This document shows, piece after piece, positions 27,003 to 35,052 of a stretch of 56,743 nt of DNA. The first letter of the stretch is position 1. Each line of letters opens with the position of its first letter. The notes below the pieces were generated by a model. It searched no databases. It was given only the letters and a program-made list of their open reading frames with translations, and was not told where the DNA came from. Origin of the DNA: Nitrospira sp. ST-bin5 (GTDB lineage Bacteria; Nitrospirota; Nitrospiria; Nitrospirales; Nitrospiraceae); NCBI GenBank assembly GCA_002083555.1, contig MSXN01000003.1, forward strand, positions 1-56,743. Reading direction: 5' to 3'. The position numbers were made by a program, and so were the translations under genes.

Positions 27003-27048
27003 GGGTATCAGTCTATTCACTACGAGGCTGCCTTTACCTGCTAACGGC

Positions 27049-27966
27049 CTAACGGTTGGAGCGGTACCACTCGACAGTGTGGCGCAACCCTGTTTCAAAT
27101 GACGTCGCGGCTTGCCATCCAAGCTTTTCACAAGAGTCTCTTGTATTGGCGACGCAGTTCGGTGCAAAGGGTCTGTCGGCCAATACTCCCCATTCAGGCT
27201 GAACCGATGAGCGCATGGTCGTCACTACTTGCTCCACGATCGAGCGAACAGTTCTCAATTGCCCAGACCCTAAATCGAGTGTCGAGCCGTCAATGTTGGG
27301 CCGATGGGCGGCCGCGAGAAATCCTTCGATGACATCGTCAACATAGATCCAATCGGCGCGCCACTGTCCACTGGATAGCTGCGGAGGCACGGCGTTCAAC
27401 AAGGATACGATAACCGATGGGATAAGTTTTCTGACATCCTGCCCTGGTCCATACGTCATGAACGTGCGTAGAATAACCGTCGGTGTTCCGTAGAGCGCCT
27501 GAAACATCCTGCCATAACCGCTGGCCGCCCACTTAGCCGCCGCATAAGGAGAACTTGGGGTCACCTCTCCTTCTTGAGTCTGCGGTTCATTGAGAGACCC
27601 GCACAAGATCACGCGCCGGCAACCTATTTCTGTGACTGCAGCCAGCAGGTTGACAGTACTTGTCAGAAGACTGTGGAAGGTGGGGAGCACAAATTCTTTG
27701 CCGGAAACAGCCGTCACGGATCCGGCGAGATGATAGACGATGTCCGGACGTACCTCCGACACGAGCCGGCGCGCCACGCCGAAGTCCGCCAGATCGGCCT
27801 GCCGCCAGCGCGGCTCGGAGTCACGCTGCGCCCGCTCGACGCGCGAAGTAGCATGCACCTCCGCGCCACACTCAACCAGCCGGCGACAGAGATGGCTTCC
27901 GAGAAAGCCGCTCCCGCCGGTGACCAGCACCCGTTGTTGCGACCAGAGAGTATTCGACATATTCAT
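27049..27966 (-). CDS. NAD-dependent epimerase/dehydratase (SDR)
   Basis: A 305-residue extended SDR with VTGGSGFLGSHLCRRL, DIVYHLAGSVTAVSGKEF, the Ser site in ILCGSLNEPQ and the catalytic Tyr-x3-Lys in SSPYAAAKWAASGYG. Also present are RTFMTYGPGQDVRKLIP and WIYVDDVIEGFLAA. It is a nucleotide-sugar epimerase or reductase, but no closer subgroup is certain. The ATG at 27966 overlaps the SGNH gene stop as ATGA, and the propeller gene follows after 46 bases. Confidence 0.83.
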   Translation of the reverse strand: MNMSNTLWSQQRVLVTGGSGFLGSHLCRRLVECGAEVHATSRVERAQRDSEPRWRQADLADFGVARRLVSEVRPDIVYHLAGSVTAVSGKEFVLPTFHSLLTSTVNLLAAVTEIGCRRVILCGSLNEPQTQEGEVTPSSPYAAAKWAASGYGRMFQALYGTPTVILRTFMTYGPGQDVRKLIPSVIVSLLNAVPPQLSSGQWRADWIYVDDVIEGFLAAAHRPNIDGSTLDLGSGQLRTVRSIVEQVVTTMRSSVQPEWGVLADRPFAPNCVANTRDSCEKLGWQAATSFETGLRHTVEWYRSNR

Positions 27967-29525
27967 CGCACCCCTGCGCCCGCCGGTTCCCAGTCCGCCG
28001 CATCCGCCTGAAGCACGCCCGGCTGTCGTGAGGTGAACCGGATCAGTTCCTCTGCCACCAGCCGATGCCCCTCTTCCGTGTAATGGCCGCGCCAGCGAAG
28101 CGGAAACAGGCTCACAGGATCCGGATGTGCGGCAAACGCGAGATGCATGTCGATGATCGGCAGGTCCAGGGAACGGACCAGCGTGAGCACGGTATCCCGA
28201 TCCTTACTGGCGTATTGCACATCGACATACCGCTCCCACTGCGGGAGATAGACAAACACCATAGTACCGCCCCAGGCTTGTATCGAACGTTGTGCTTCCT
28301 CCAGCACGTTCCGGAAAAGATGGATCGTTTCCTCCGGCACCGGGGGATGCGCTTGCAAATCATGTTCGCCTGGCTCCCCGCTCCCTTGCCCAAGCAATGA
28401 CGTGAATGTCTCTCGAAGACTGGTGAGCTTCACCCGACATTCTAGCTGCCGGAAGAGTTCGTCCGCAGAGCGAGGCTCGGAGAAATTGCTCCACATCCGG
28501 CCGATCACCCCCTGAGACTTCTGGGCTGCGTTAATGTGAGCGATGAGGGCTTGGTCGATTGCTGCTTGCTTGCCGAACAACCCTTGACTGAACCCTGCTG
28601 TCAGGTACTTGCGCAGGATGGGGTCCCGCTCTTCTCGCGGCAGATCCTCCTGCAAGTCGTTCTCTTCAAAGTAAAACCAGAACACTATTGGAGGCTTGAC
28701 GATGCTCACATATTCTTTGATCGAGGCCAATTCACTGAGCGGACCACTGGCTGCCCGCCCGACGTTCACCGTCTTAGGATACCGCTGTCGCAGTAACGCA
28801 ACAAAGTTTTTGTCAGTCGGGACACAGGCTCCTTGCACAAACGAGTCTCCGACTGCGGCAATGCTCTGTCCGGAAGTCGCCCACACCCCCCTGGGATTGT
28901 GAAACCCGTGTTCATCAGTGTCATAAATCGTATGGGCGCCGCTCTCATTACAAAACACCGTGAGCTTATTTGCGATACCGCCGAGCGGCATAGCACTGGC
29001 ACCCTCTATTGTGATGGCAGAAAGTGATACGCTGGAAGACCCGTCCTTATACAAGGCTGTTGCCGGCACGTTCGGCCAGGCATCCAGCCCGCGCTGCCGG
29101 AGATCCTTGATCACGGAGAGCCGACTTCTGGTATCGAATTCCACATGTTGCTGCCTGGCGAATTCCGCCTGCATTCTCTCTGCTCCGGCATTATCTCCGA
29201 ACGCCTTCGGCAACCAGTTCGCACCGAACATCGAGAGCTGCTGCGAAACCGGGTTGAGTGCCAACACAGCCTCCGCCAGATAGCAGCACACCACCAATGA
29301 ACAGAGCATCAATGTCAGATTCACCCGGGTGGGACCGGGAAGTCTGAGACTGCCAGCCAGGAAGCCGGCAAACGCGAGAAACAGGAGATAATGCCAGGAC
29401 CACCCATGCCGCACAACCACGAGCAGGAACAGGCCGAGACAGAGTCCGGCAAACAGGCCCAGAATGAGGTTGGCAGCTCTGACGATCACGCCCGATCCAT
29501 GATTGACGGTGTTGACGTCTGACAT
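27963..29525 (-). CDS. Membrane-anchored SGNH-type protein, paralogue 2
   Basis: A 520-residue paralogue of the gene at 24523. N-terminal helices: ILGLFAGLCLGLFLLVVVRHG, YLLFLAFAGFLAGSL and LTLMLCSLVVCCYLAEAVLAL. The SGNH domain has IAAVGDSFVQGACVPTDKNFV, VNVGRAASGPLSELASIKEY and FWFYFEENDLQEDL. The C-terminal block reads AAHPDPVSLFPLRWRGHYTEEGH. It is longer than paralogue 1 by about 20 residues in the middle (GEPGEHDLQAHPPVPEE). The ATG at 29525 has GGAG upstream at a rather long spacing of 10. Its function is inferred only from fold and place. Confidence 0.82.
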   Translation of the reverse strand: MSDVNTVNHGSGVIVRAANLILGLFAGLCLGLFLLVVVRHGWSWHYLLFLAFAGFLAGSLRLPGPTRVNLTLMLCSLVVCCYLAEAVLALNPVSQQLSMFGANWLPKAFGDNAGAERMQAEFARQQHVEFDTRSRLSVIKDLRQRGLDAWPNVPATALYKDGSSSVSLSAITIEGASAMPLGGIANKLTVFCNESGAHTIYDTDEHGFHNPRGVWATSGQSIAAVGDSFVQGACVPTDKNFVALLRQRYPKTVNVGRAASGPLSELASIKEYVSIVKPPIVFWFYFEENDLQEDLPREERDPILRKYLTAGFSQGLFGKQAAIDQALIAHINAAQKSQGVIGRMWSNFSEPRSADELFRQLECRVKLTSLRETFTSLLGQGSGEPGEHDLQAHPPVPEETIHLFRNVLEEAQRSIQAWGGTMVFVYLPQWERYVDVQYASKDRDTVLTLVRSLDLPIIDMHLAFAAHPDPVSLFPLRWRGHYTEEGHRLVAEELIRFTSRQPGVLQADAADWEPAGAGVR

Positions 29526-29651
29526 AGGTTCACTCTCCAACTGCTGTATCGATGCGTTCTCAAGCCGTGAGTCCATATGAGGCCGCGACCGCTGCCAAAA
29601 GTCTCTCAACCGCCACGCTGACGTGCCGGGACTCGAAACGGTGCCGGACTC

Positions 29652-30626
29652 TCATGACATTCGCCCCTGCTCACGCGCAGGCAAATTCAGAAGATCTCCC
29701 AGCGCCCGATCCGCAGACTCGGGCATAAAATGGCCAAGTCCTCCCTCTGGATACCACGTCATTTCTCCGAAAATCACTCGTTCACGAATACTGTATAGGT
29801 CAACCCTCACGAATGGAAAACCCTGCGACAAGGTTTTGGCTGCCGATAACATTACATCGAGCGTGGCAGGACGCGGAATGGCTTGTCCGGTTGGAGGATA
29901 CTCCAAGCTGAATGGCAAGGGTTGCCATTCGGAATCAAACAGATCCCTCTGATGCTCGGCAAAACGGTCGATATCGACCTGAATCATTCCTGGCTGACCG
30001 TTAAAACAGAAGATCTTATAGTCGGCGGGCACGTTTCCCTGCTCATCGCTGAGCAATCGCTCGCACAGAATGCGTGGAGGAATATCCTTATAGGCCCATT
30101 CCCGTGAGTGCCAGTACTCGCTGCGCCGCAGCCATTGAGCCAATTGGGCTCTAATCTTGGGCCTATTCAGGCGCGCTGTCTCTCGACAGAAGATATTTTG
30201 TCCTGATCCATGGTTTACCTTCAACACATATGACTCCGGCAACGCGTCGAAGGGAATCGCGTTTGGATCGTCCCAGACGCCATAGAGGTCATTGAGGAAG
30301 GACGATCCCAGACGGGCGGCCACATAGTCGCGCACGGCATACTTGTCCGCGAGCTGCGTCATGACGGGATCGCGATGGTGCCGGATCAACCAGTGTAGTT
30401 TTTCATTGAACGTCGCGGGCGCGGCAAAGTTCAAGCGGCGGCCATGGGCTTGTTTGAATTGTGCGGCTTGCACATAGGCATCGGGGAGACGATCATAGAG
30501 CCACTGGCTGACGTCATGCGGCCATTGCCGGATCTGTTGTCTCCCCTGAAAGACCGCCATCCGGAAGTCTGCGGGGACCGCTACCCGCACAACAGACTTC
30601 ACTAGTTCTCTGCACGCGTCCATCAT
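29652..30626 (-). CDS. TupA-like ATP-grasp protein
   Basis: A 324-residue protein of the TupA-like ATP-grasp family found in capsule and teichuronopeptide loci. Recognisable stretches are AAPATFNEKLHWLIRHHRD, LADKYAVRDYVAARLG, YVLKVNHGSGQNIFC (ATP-binding loop), ADYKIFCFNGQPGMIQVDID, FPFVRVDLYSI and FGEMTWYPEGGLGHF. ATP-grasp enzymes form amide or ester bonds using a carboxylate and ATP. TupA itself is tied to polyglutamate-polyglucuronate synthesis, so attachment of an amino acid to a uronic acid is a fair guess, unproven. The Met-Met start at 30626 follows AAGGG closely. Confidence 0.82.
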   Translation of the reverse strand: MMDACRELVKSVVRVAVPADFRMAVFQGRQQIRQWPHDVSQWLYDRLPDAYVQAAQFKQAHGRRLNFAAPATFNEKLHWLIRHHRDPVMTQLADKYAVRDYVAARLGSSFLNDLYGVWDDPNAIPFDALPESYVLKVNHGSGQNIFCRETARLNRPKIRAQLAQWLRRSEYWHSREWAYKDIPPRILCERLLSDEQGNVPADYKIFCFNGQPGMIQVDIDRFAEHQRDLFDSEWQPLPFSLEYPPTGQAIPRPATLDVMLSAAKTLSQGFPFVRVDLYSIRERVIFGEMTWYPEGGLGHFMPESADRALGDLLNLPAREQGRMS

Positions 30627-30752
30627 TCCCTTTTTTCCACCGACGACTCGCCGGCAGGTTCCCCATCGGTCTTGGCTGGGTCGCTCGGAAATAATCGACT
30701 CTTCGATACCGTTCCGCGCCTCCCCCTGCAAGATCACCAAGCCAAATGGGTC

Positions 30753-30760
30753 CTACCGCC
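30753..30760 (-). promoter_or_regulatory. Third ops-like GGCGGTAG, inside the operon
   Basis: An exact GGCGGTAG on the minus strand within the 197-base gap between the DUF4910 gene and the ATP-grasp gene, 127 bases before the start of the latter. It is followed by GACCC rather than the C-N-T-G of the best ops sites. One copy on a strand this long could arise by chance; the intergenic place and the right orientation make it worth noting. Confidence 0.35.
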
Positions 30761-30823
30761 TGCTTCGAGCATCGTCTTGGCTGATAGGCCTCGATCCGGC
30801 GGAAGCGCGAGGGCAACAACCCT

Positions 30824-32098
30824 CTAGGCTTCGGCCAGCAATCGATGGTCTTCTAACGTCTTCGCCGCTTGAGAAATTCGGTCGAACGACACATGCGACC
30901 GTTCGGCAATCTCGAGCAATGTGTGGTGGCCGTCAGAGAGATTAAGCACCCAGAGCATGGCCATCTCCATGGATTTCTCTCCGGCCTGCCCTCCGATCGC
31001 CCGATACAGTCCGCGCTTCCCCAACTGCGGTTCGCAGTGGGGATTCTGGTTGAGGTAGGTCTTATTCTGCTCGAGCACCTCGATCGCGGCTTCACAGTAG
31101 CTTAAGGACTCAGCAAGCGCCTGCGGCTTCATAAAGTCAAGATTGTCCGCCGATGTATGATACTCGGGATATTGGCTGTGGGGCGTCCGGCTGAAACAGC
31201 CGACGGCCAGATTGAATCCTGGGGAACAATACTGGCGCTCATCGTACCCGTAGGGAATAAAATCGCAGATCGAATAGGGTGTTCCACCCTGCTTCAGCAG
31301 GTGGGCCATGGCCCGGTCGATTTCAGCATCGCCCCGGCGGCTCTTCTTATACGTGATCGGGCCGGCATCGCCGACTCCCGTCAATACCAAACCGTGCTTG
31401 ATGCGCGACGCATCCTTCTGATGTTGACTCAACCAGGTGATGGACCCGATCGTCCCCGGGATGAACAGGACCCGATAGGAGTAGCGGCGCGGTCGCGCCT
31501 GAAGCCATTCAGCCAAGAACGTAGCCACGGCAATACCCGACAAGTTGTCGTTGCCCAACGAGGGATGGCAGGTATGAGTTGAAATGAGCACTTCATCCTG
31601 AGACTGCCCCGGAAGAAAGCATTCTCCGTAGGTCAGGTTTCCCTCGGTCATCGATGCGTCGATACACACGTCGTATTCGGGATCTGTCAACGACAGCAAC
31701 TGGTTATGACTCAGGCAGAAACCCCAACTCTCCTTATAGTAGGAGGTGCGATAAGGAATCCAATCCGGGCGATCCGGGAGGCTGTGCAGATGCTCTTTGA
31801 GATCGGAGAGTGCCATCCGTTGCTTTACCGGCTGGCTATAACTGACGACATGCAGGTTCGATCTCTGAAAGTCGACCACTCGCTCTCCGCGCACATTCTT
31901 AATGTAGGCGTCCCGGATGTTCCATTCCAAAGGCACTTTCCAGTCAAACACCTGCGTGCCGCTCGGGACCTCATGAACAGTGAGAGAAATCCGTTTCGCA
32001 ATTTGCTTCAGCGTCTCCCGCACGCCGTTTCCCGTGATACTTCGACAGATCGGAAACAGCTCGCTCGCCCATCGGTGCATCTCGCTCCCGACCGGCAT
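30824..32098 (-). CDS. DUF4910/DUF2172 aminopeptidase-like protein with C-terminal winged helix
   Basis: A 424-residue protein of the family annotated as DUF4910 (M28-like zinc peptidase fold) with a winged-helix domain at the end. The first part has ELFPICRSITGNGVRETL, then WNIRDAYIKN and PYRTSYYKESWGFCLSH. The metal site is suggested by ISTHTCHPSLGNDNLSG, GYDERQYCSPGF and EYHTSADNLDF. The C-terminal 60 residues (HTLLEIAERSHVSFDRISQA) look like a small DNA- or protein-binding winged helix. Members lie in many polysaccharide clusters; their reaction is not known. The ATG at 32098 has GGAG 8 bases upstream. A GTG at 32134, overlapping the RfbC stop as GTGA, is an alternative. Confidence 0.8.
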   Translation of the reverse strand: MPVGSEMHRWASELFPICRSITGNGVRETLKQIAKRISLTVHEVPSGTQVFDWKVPLEWNIRDAYIKNVRGERVVDFQRSNLHVVSYSQPVKQRMALSDLKEHLHSLPDRPDWIPYRTSYYKESWGFCLSHNQLLSLTDPEYDVCIDASMTEGNLTYGECFLPGQSQDEVLISTHTCHPSLGNDNLSGIAVATFLAEWLQARPRRYSYRVLFIPGTIGSITWLSQHQKDASRIKHGLVLTGVGDAGPITYKKSRRGDAEIDRAMAHLLKQGGTPYSICDFIPYGYDERQYCSPGFNLAVGCFSRTPHSQYPEYHTSADNLDFMKPQALAESLSYCEAAIEVLEQNKTYLNQNPHCEPQLGKRGLYRAIGGQAGEKSMEMAMLWVLNLSDGHHTLLEIAERSHVSFDRISQAAKTLEDHRLLAEA

Positions 32099-32130
32099 CA
32101 GGTCTGCTCCGCTTTTGCCCCCTTGAGGAT

Positions 32131-32676
32131 TCACGACAATCCCTTTTCCGGAATGAAATCCAGGTACTGCTGGTCCCGTTCGGCAATGATCCGAGTAGCC
32201 GGAGGCCATGCAATCCCAAATTGCGGATCATTCCACCGAACGCCTCCCGCGCTCAGCGCATCGTACCGGTGGGACATTTGATAAAACACTTCTGTACTAT
32301 CTTCCAATGTTTGAAAGCCATGCGCCATGCCTTCTGGGATATAGAGCATCTGCCGATTCGTACTTGAGAGTAGGACACTGACATGTCTCGTGTAGGTAGG
32401 GGAGCTTGGGCGAAGGTCGATGATCACATCGAATATCGCTCCCGCCGTGCAACGAACCAGCTTTACCTCAGCATGCGGGGCCTTTTGAAAATGCATGCCT
32501 CGGAGCGTGCCTCTTTTGTGGTTGTATGAGATATTGCACTGCACCAGTGCCGTACTGAGCCCGTGAGACGCAAATTCATCCCGGCACCAGGTCCGCGCAA
32601 AAAAACCGCGGTCATCTTCTTTCCGCTCCGGCTCAATCACGTAGGCGCCCTTCAGCGCAGTCTCACGGAAAATCAC
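32131..32676 (-). CDS. rfbC: dTDP-4-dehydrorhamnose 3,5-epimerase-like (RfbC family)
   Basis: A 181-residue cupin epimerase. DDRGFFARTWCRDEF, NISYNHKRGTLRGMHFQ (with the catalytic His), KLVRCTAGAIFDVIIDLR, YIPEGMAHGFQTLED and the late WNDPQFGIAWP are the family's hallmarks. RfbC acts on 4-keto sugars at C3 and C5. In this setting, next to a CDP-sugar pyrophosphorylase and a C-methyltransferase, the substrate may be a CDP- rather than dTDP-linked sugar. The ATG overlaps the methyltransferase stop as ATGA (32673-32676). Confidence 0.92.
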   Translation of the reverse strand: MIFRETALKGAYVIEPERKEDDRGFFARTWCRDEFASHGLSTALVQCNISYNHKRGTLRGMHFQKAPHAEVKLVRCTAGAIFDVIIDLRPSSPTYTRHVSVLLSSTNRQMLYIPEGMAHGFQTLEDSTEVFYQMSHRYDALSAGGVRWNDPQFGIAWPPATRIIAERDQQYLDFIPEKGLS

Positions 32677-33908
32677 GGGTAAACCTTGACCTCTGGAATC
32701 GGGACAACAAACTTCCCGCCCCAGTCACGGATGAACGCCATTTGCTCCATCACTTCTTCGCGAAGATTCCACGGCAAAATCAGCAGATAGTCCGGCCGAG
32801 TTTCGCGGACTTTTTCCGGTGAATGAATCGGGATATGGACCCCGGGGAGAAAATGTCCCTGCTTGTGCGGACTCCGGTCCACCGTATAGTCGATGAAATC
32901 CGTTCGGACACCACAATAATTGAGTAACGTATTCCCCTTTGCCGGAGCTCCGTAGCCTACGACGCGCTTCCCTTCCTGCTTGGCGGCGATCAAAAAAGAC
33001 AACAGCTTTCGTTTCGTCGCCTCGACCTGGGGACCAAAGGAAAGATAGTGATCGAGCCGGCCAAACCCGGCCTTCTCCTCCCGCGCTTTCAAGTCTTGCG
33101 CACGGGCTCCGATCGGCTTCGACGAATCTTGTGCATGGCGCGCATAGATTCGAAGCGATCCGCCGTGGGTCGGGAGTTCTTCCACGTCGAACAATGTCAT
33201 CCCATGGCGAGCAAATACCTTTTCGACGGCGAGGAAGGAGAAGTAGGAGAAGTGCTCATGATAGATGGTGTCGAACTGGTTCTGCTCCATCAGCTGAACC
33301 AAATGGGGAAACTCCATCGTAATCAGCCCCGTCGGCTTCAAGAGCACTTTCAGTCCTTTGACAAAGTCATTCAAGTCCGGAACATGGGCGAGCACGTTGT
33401 TTCCGATGATCAGATCCGCCCCCCACCCATCTGTAACAAAACCACGTGCCGTCTTTTCGCCAAAAAATGCCACCGTGGTATTGACGCCCTTCTGCTTCGC
33501 CACTTCAGCCACATTGGCCGCCGGTTCCACTCCCAGAACAGGCACTCCACGAGCTACGAAGTTTTGAAGCAGGTACCCGTCATTGCTGGCGATCTCGACC
33601 ACTTTCGAGTCCCGGCCTAACTGAAAGCGATCCGCAATCATGTCGACATACCGCTTGGCATGAGCCAGCCAGGAATCAGAAAATGAGGAGAAATAGGCGT
33701 AGTCGGAAAAGATATCGTGCGGCGATGAAAACTGCTCCAGCTGCACCAGCAAACATGAGGAGCACACGTACACATGCAGCGGGTAAAACGGTTCCATGCG
33801 GCTGCGCTGTTCCGGTTTGATATAGGAGTTGGCCAATGGAGACATGCCAAGATCCACAAAGGTGTGCGCCAACGTTGTTCCGCATGACCGACACTGTGAT
33901 TGCCCCAT
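32673..33908 (-). CDS. SAM-dependent C-methyltransferase for a 4-keto sugar
   Basis: A 411-residue methyltransferase of the TylCIII/NovU/Tcab9 type. The N-terminal zinc-binding part has CRSCGTTL and a later YVCSSCLL. The Rossmann domain holds VVEIASNDGYLLQNF (SAM motif), IGNNVLAHVPDLNDFVKG and FPHLVQLMEQNQFDTIYHEH with the catalytic YHEHFSYFS. The C-terminal domain has VVGYGAPAKGNTLLNY and PDYLLILPWN. Such enzymes add a methyl to C3 of a 4-keto nucleotide sugar, giving branched sugars. The ATG at 33908 has AGGGAGG about 7 bases upstream. RfbC overlaps its 3' end. Confidence 0.92.
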   Translation of the reverse strand: MGQSQCRSCGTTLAHTFVDLGMSPLANSYIKPEQRSRMEPFYPLHVYVCSSCLLVQLEQFSSPHDIFSDYAYFSSFSDSWLAHAKRYVDMIADRFQLGRDSKVVEIASNDGYLLQNFVARGVPVLGVEPAANVAEVAKQKGVNTTVAFFGEKTARGFVTDGWGADLIIGNNVLAHVPDLNDFVKGLKVLLKPTGLITMEFPHLVQLMEQNQFDTIYHEHFSYFSFLAVEKVFARHGMTLFDVEELPTHGGSLRIYARHAQDSSKPIGARAQDLKAREEKAGFGRLDHYLSFGPQVEATKRKLLSFLIAAKQEGKRVVGYGAPAKGNTLLNYCGVRTDFIDYTVDRSPHKQGHFLPGVHIPIHSPEKVRETRPDYLLILPWNLREEVMEQMAFIRDWGGKFVVPIPEVKVYP

Positions 33909-33992
33909 CAGATGCCTCCCTTTTCCGCACTCCTTCGACCTGAGCCACACACCGCGACCCCGTTACGCACGGCGCAACGCCGATTCATCAAT

Positions 33993-35042
33993 TCACCGAT
34001 TGATCCACACGAGAGCGTCTGAGAGATGACCGTTCTCGCGCAACCGCTTCAATGTCACGAGCCTCATGAATTCGCCCGTGCGAAAGTTGTGATCCTGGAA
34101 CCGCATGGCCATCAGGCCATCCCGAAGATCGACCACAGCGCCCTGAAGGTCCACGGCCGGAAGAAACCCTTGCGCCAGTTTGGTAAACTTGTCGAAGTTG
34201 ACCCGGTAGGATCGTTTATCCGGCTGCGCATCCTTGTTGATCGACACTTCCACACCCGGGACGAGTTTGGCCACTGCAGCGGCAAGATCCTTCACTTGAT
34301 AGTTCCACGCGTCACTCCCCACGTTCACAGTCAAACAGGCTCCCCCGTCTCGGTGGTCCCGCTGGACGGCCCAATCGATCGCCCGCGCCATGTCTTTGAC
34401 ATGAATCAGGGGACGCCAGGGAGTGCCGTCACTCAAAATATTGATTCGCTTGGAGGCAAGGGCCCCGGCCACGAAATCGTTCAGCACGAGATCCAACCGA
34501 AGGCGATCACTCATCCCACAGGCCGTCGCAAATCGAAGGCACGTGGCGGTAAACGTGTCCGATGCGAGCGAGGCGAGCTCCTTTTCCGTAGATACTTTTG
34601 ACTTAGCATACGCCGTGAGCGGATTGACCTCATCCTCTTCTCGCCGAGGACCGCCCTCGGCAAAACCGTAGACGCTGCAACTCGATGCGAAGACAAAGTT
34701 TTTCACGCCAGCCTGCTTTGCCTTCTTGGCAAGATCAACACTCGCCCGATAGTTAATATCCAGCGTGACCTCTTCAAACAGCGCTCCCATCGGGTCGTTC
34801 GAAATCGCACATAGATGAACGACCGCATCCACGCCTCGAAGGATTTCCGGCGCAATGGATCTAATATCCCCGAAGTACTGAACATCCGCCCGGCTCTCAG
34901 GAAAACGAGACACCCCTGTGAGGCAGTGCGCAAAGTACCCAGCGTCATACCCAATGAGTTCCGCGGTTGGGAATGATTCCCGCAAACGACGAAGCACCAT
35001 TGGCCCGACATAGCCCATATTCCCCGTAATAAGAATCCTCAT
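33993..35042 (-). CDS. NAD-dependent sugar epimerase/reductase (SDR)
   Basis: A 349-residue extended SDR with ITGNMGYVGPMVLRRL, AVVHLCAISNDPMGALFE, the serine site SSCSVYGFAEGG and the catalytic pair in NPLTAYAKSKVSTEKEL. It also has LRFATACGMSDRLRLDLVLN and TPWRPLIHVKDMARAI. This type accompanies RfbF and C-methyltransferases in branched-sugar clusters and probably reduces or epimerises the 4-keto intermediate (context). The ATG follows GAGGGG from the end of the oxidase gene by 10 bases. Confidence 0.83.
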   Translation of the reverse strand: MRILITGNMGYVGPMVLRRLRESFPTAELIGYDAGYFAHCLTGVSRFPESRADVQYFGDIRSIAPEILRGVDAVVHLCAISNDPMGALFEEVTLDINYRASVDLAKKAKQAGVKNFVFASSCSVYGFAEGGPRREEDEVNPLTAYAKSKVSTEKELASLASDTFTATCLRFATACGMSDRLRLDLVLNDFVAGALASKRINILSDGTPWRPLIHVKDMARAIDWAVQRDHRDGGACLTVNVGSDAWNYQVKDLAAAVAKLVPGVEVSINKDAQPDKRSYRVNFDKFTKLAQGFLPAVDLQGAVVDLRDGLMAMRFQDHNFRTGEFMRLVTLKRLRENGHLSDALVWINR

Positions 35043-35052
35043 AATTGTCCCC

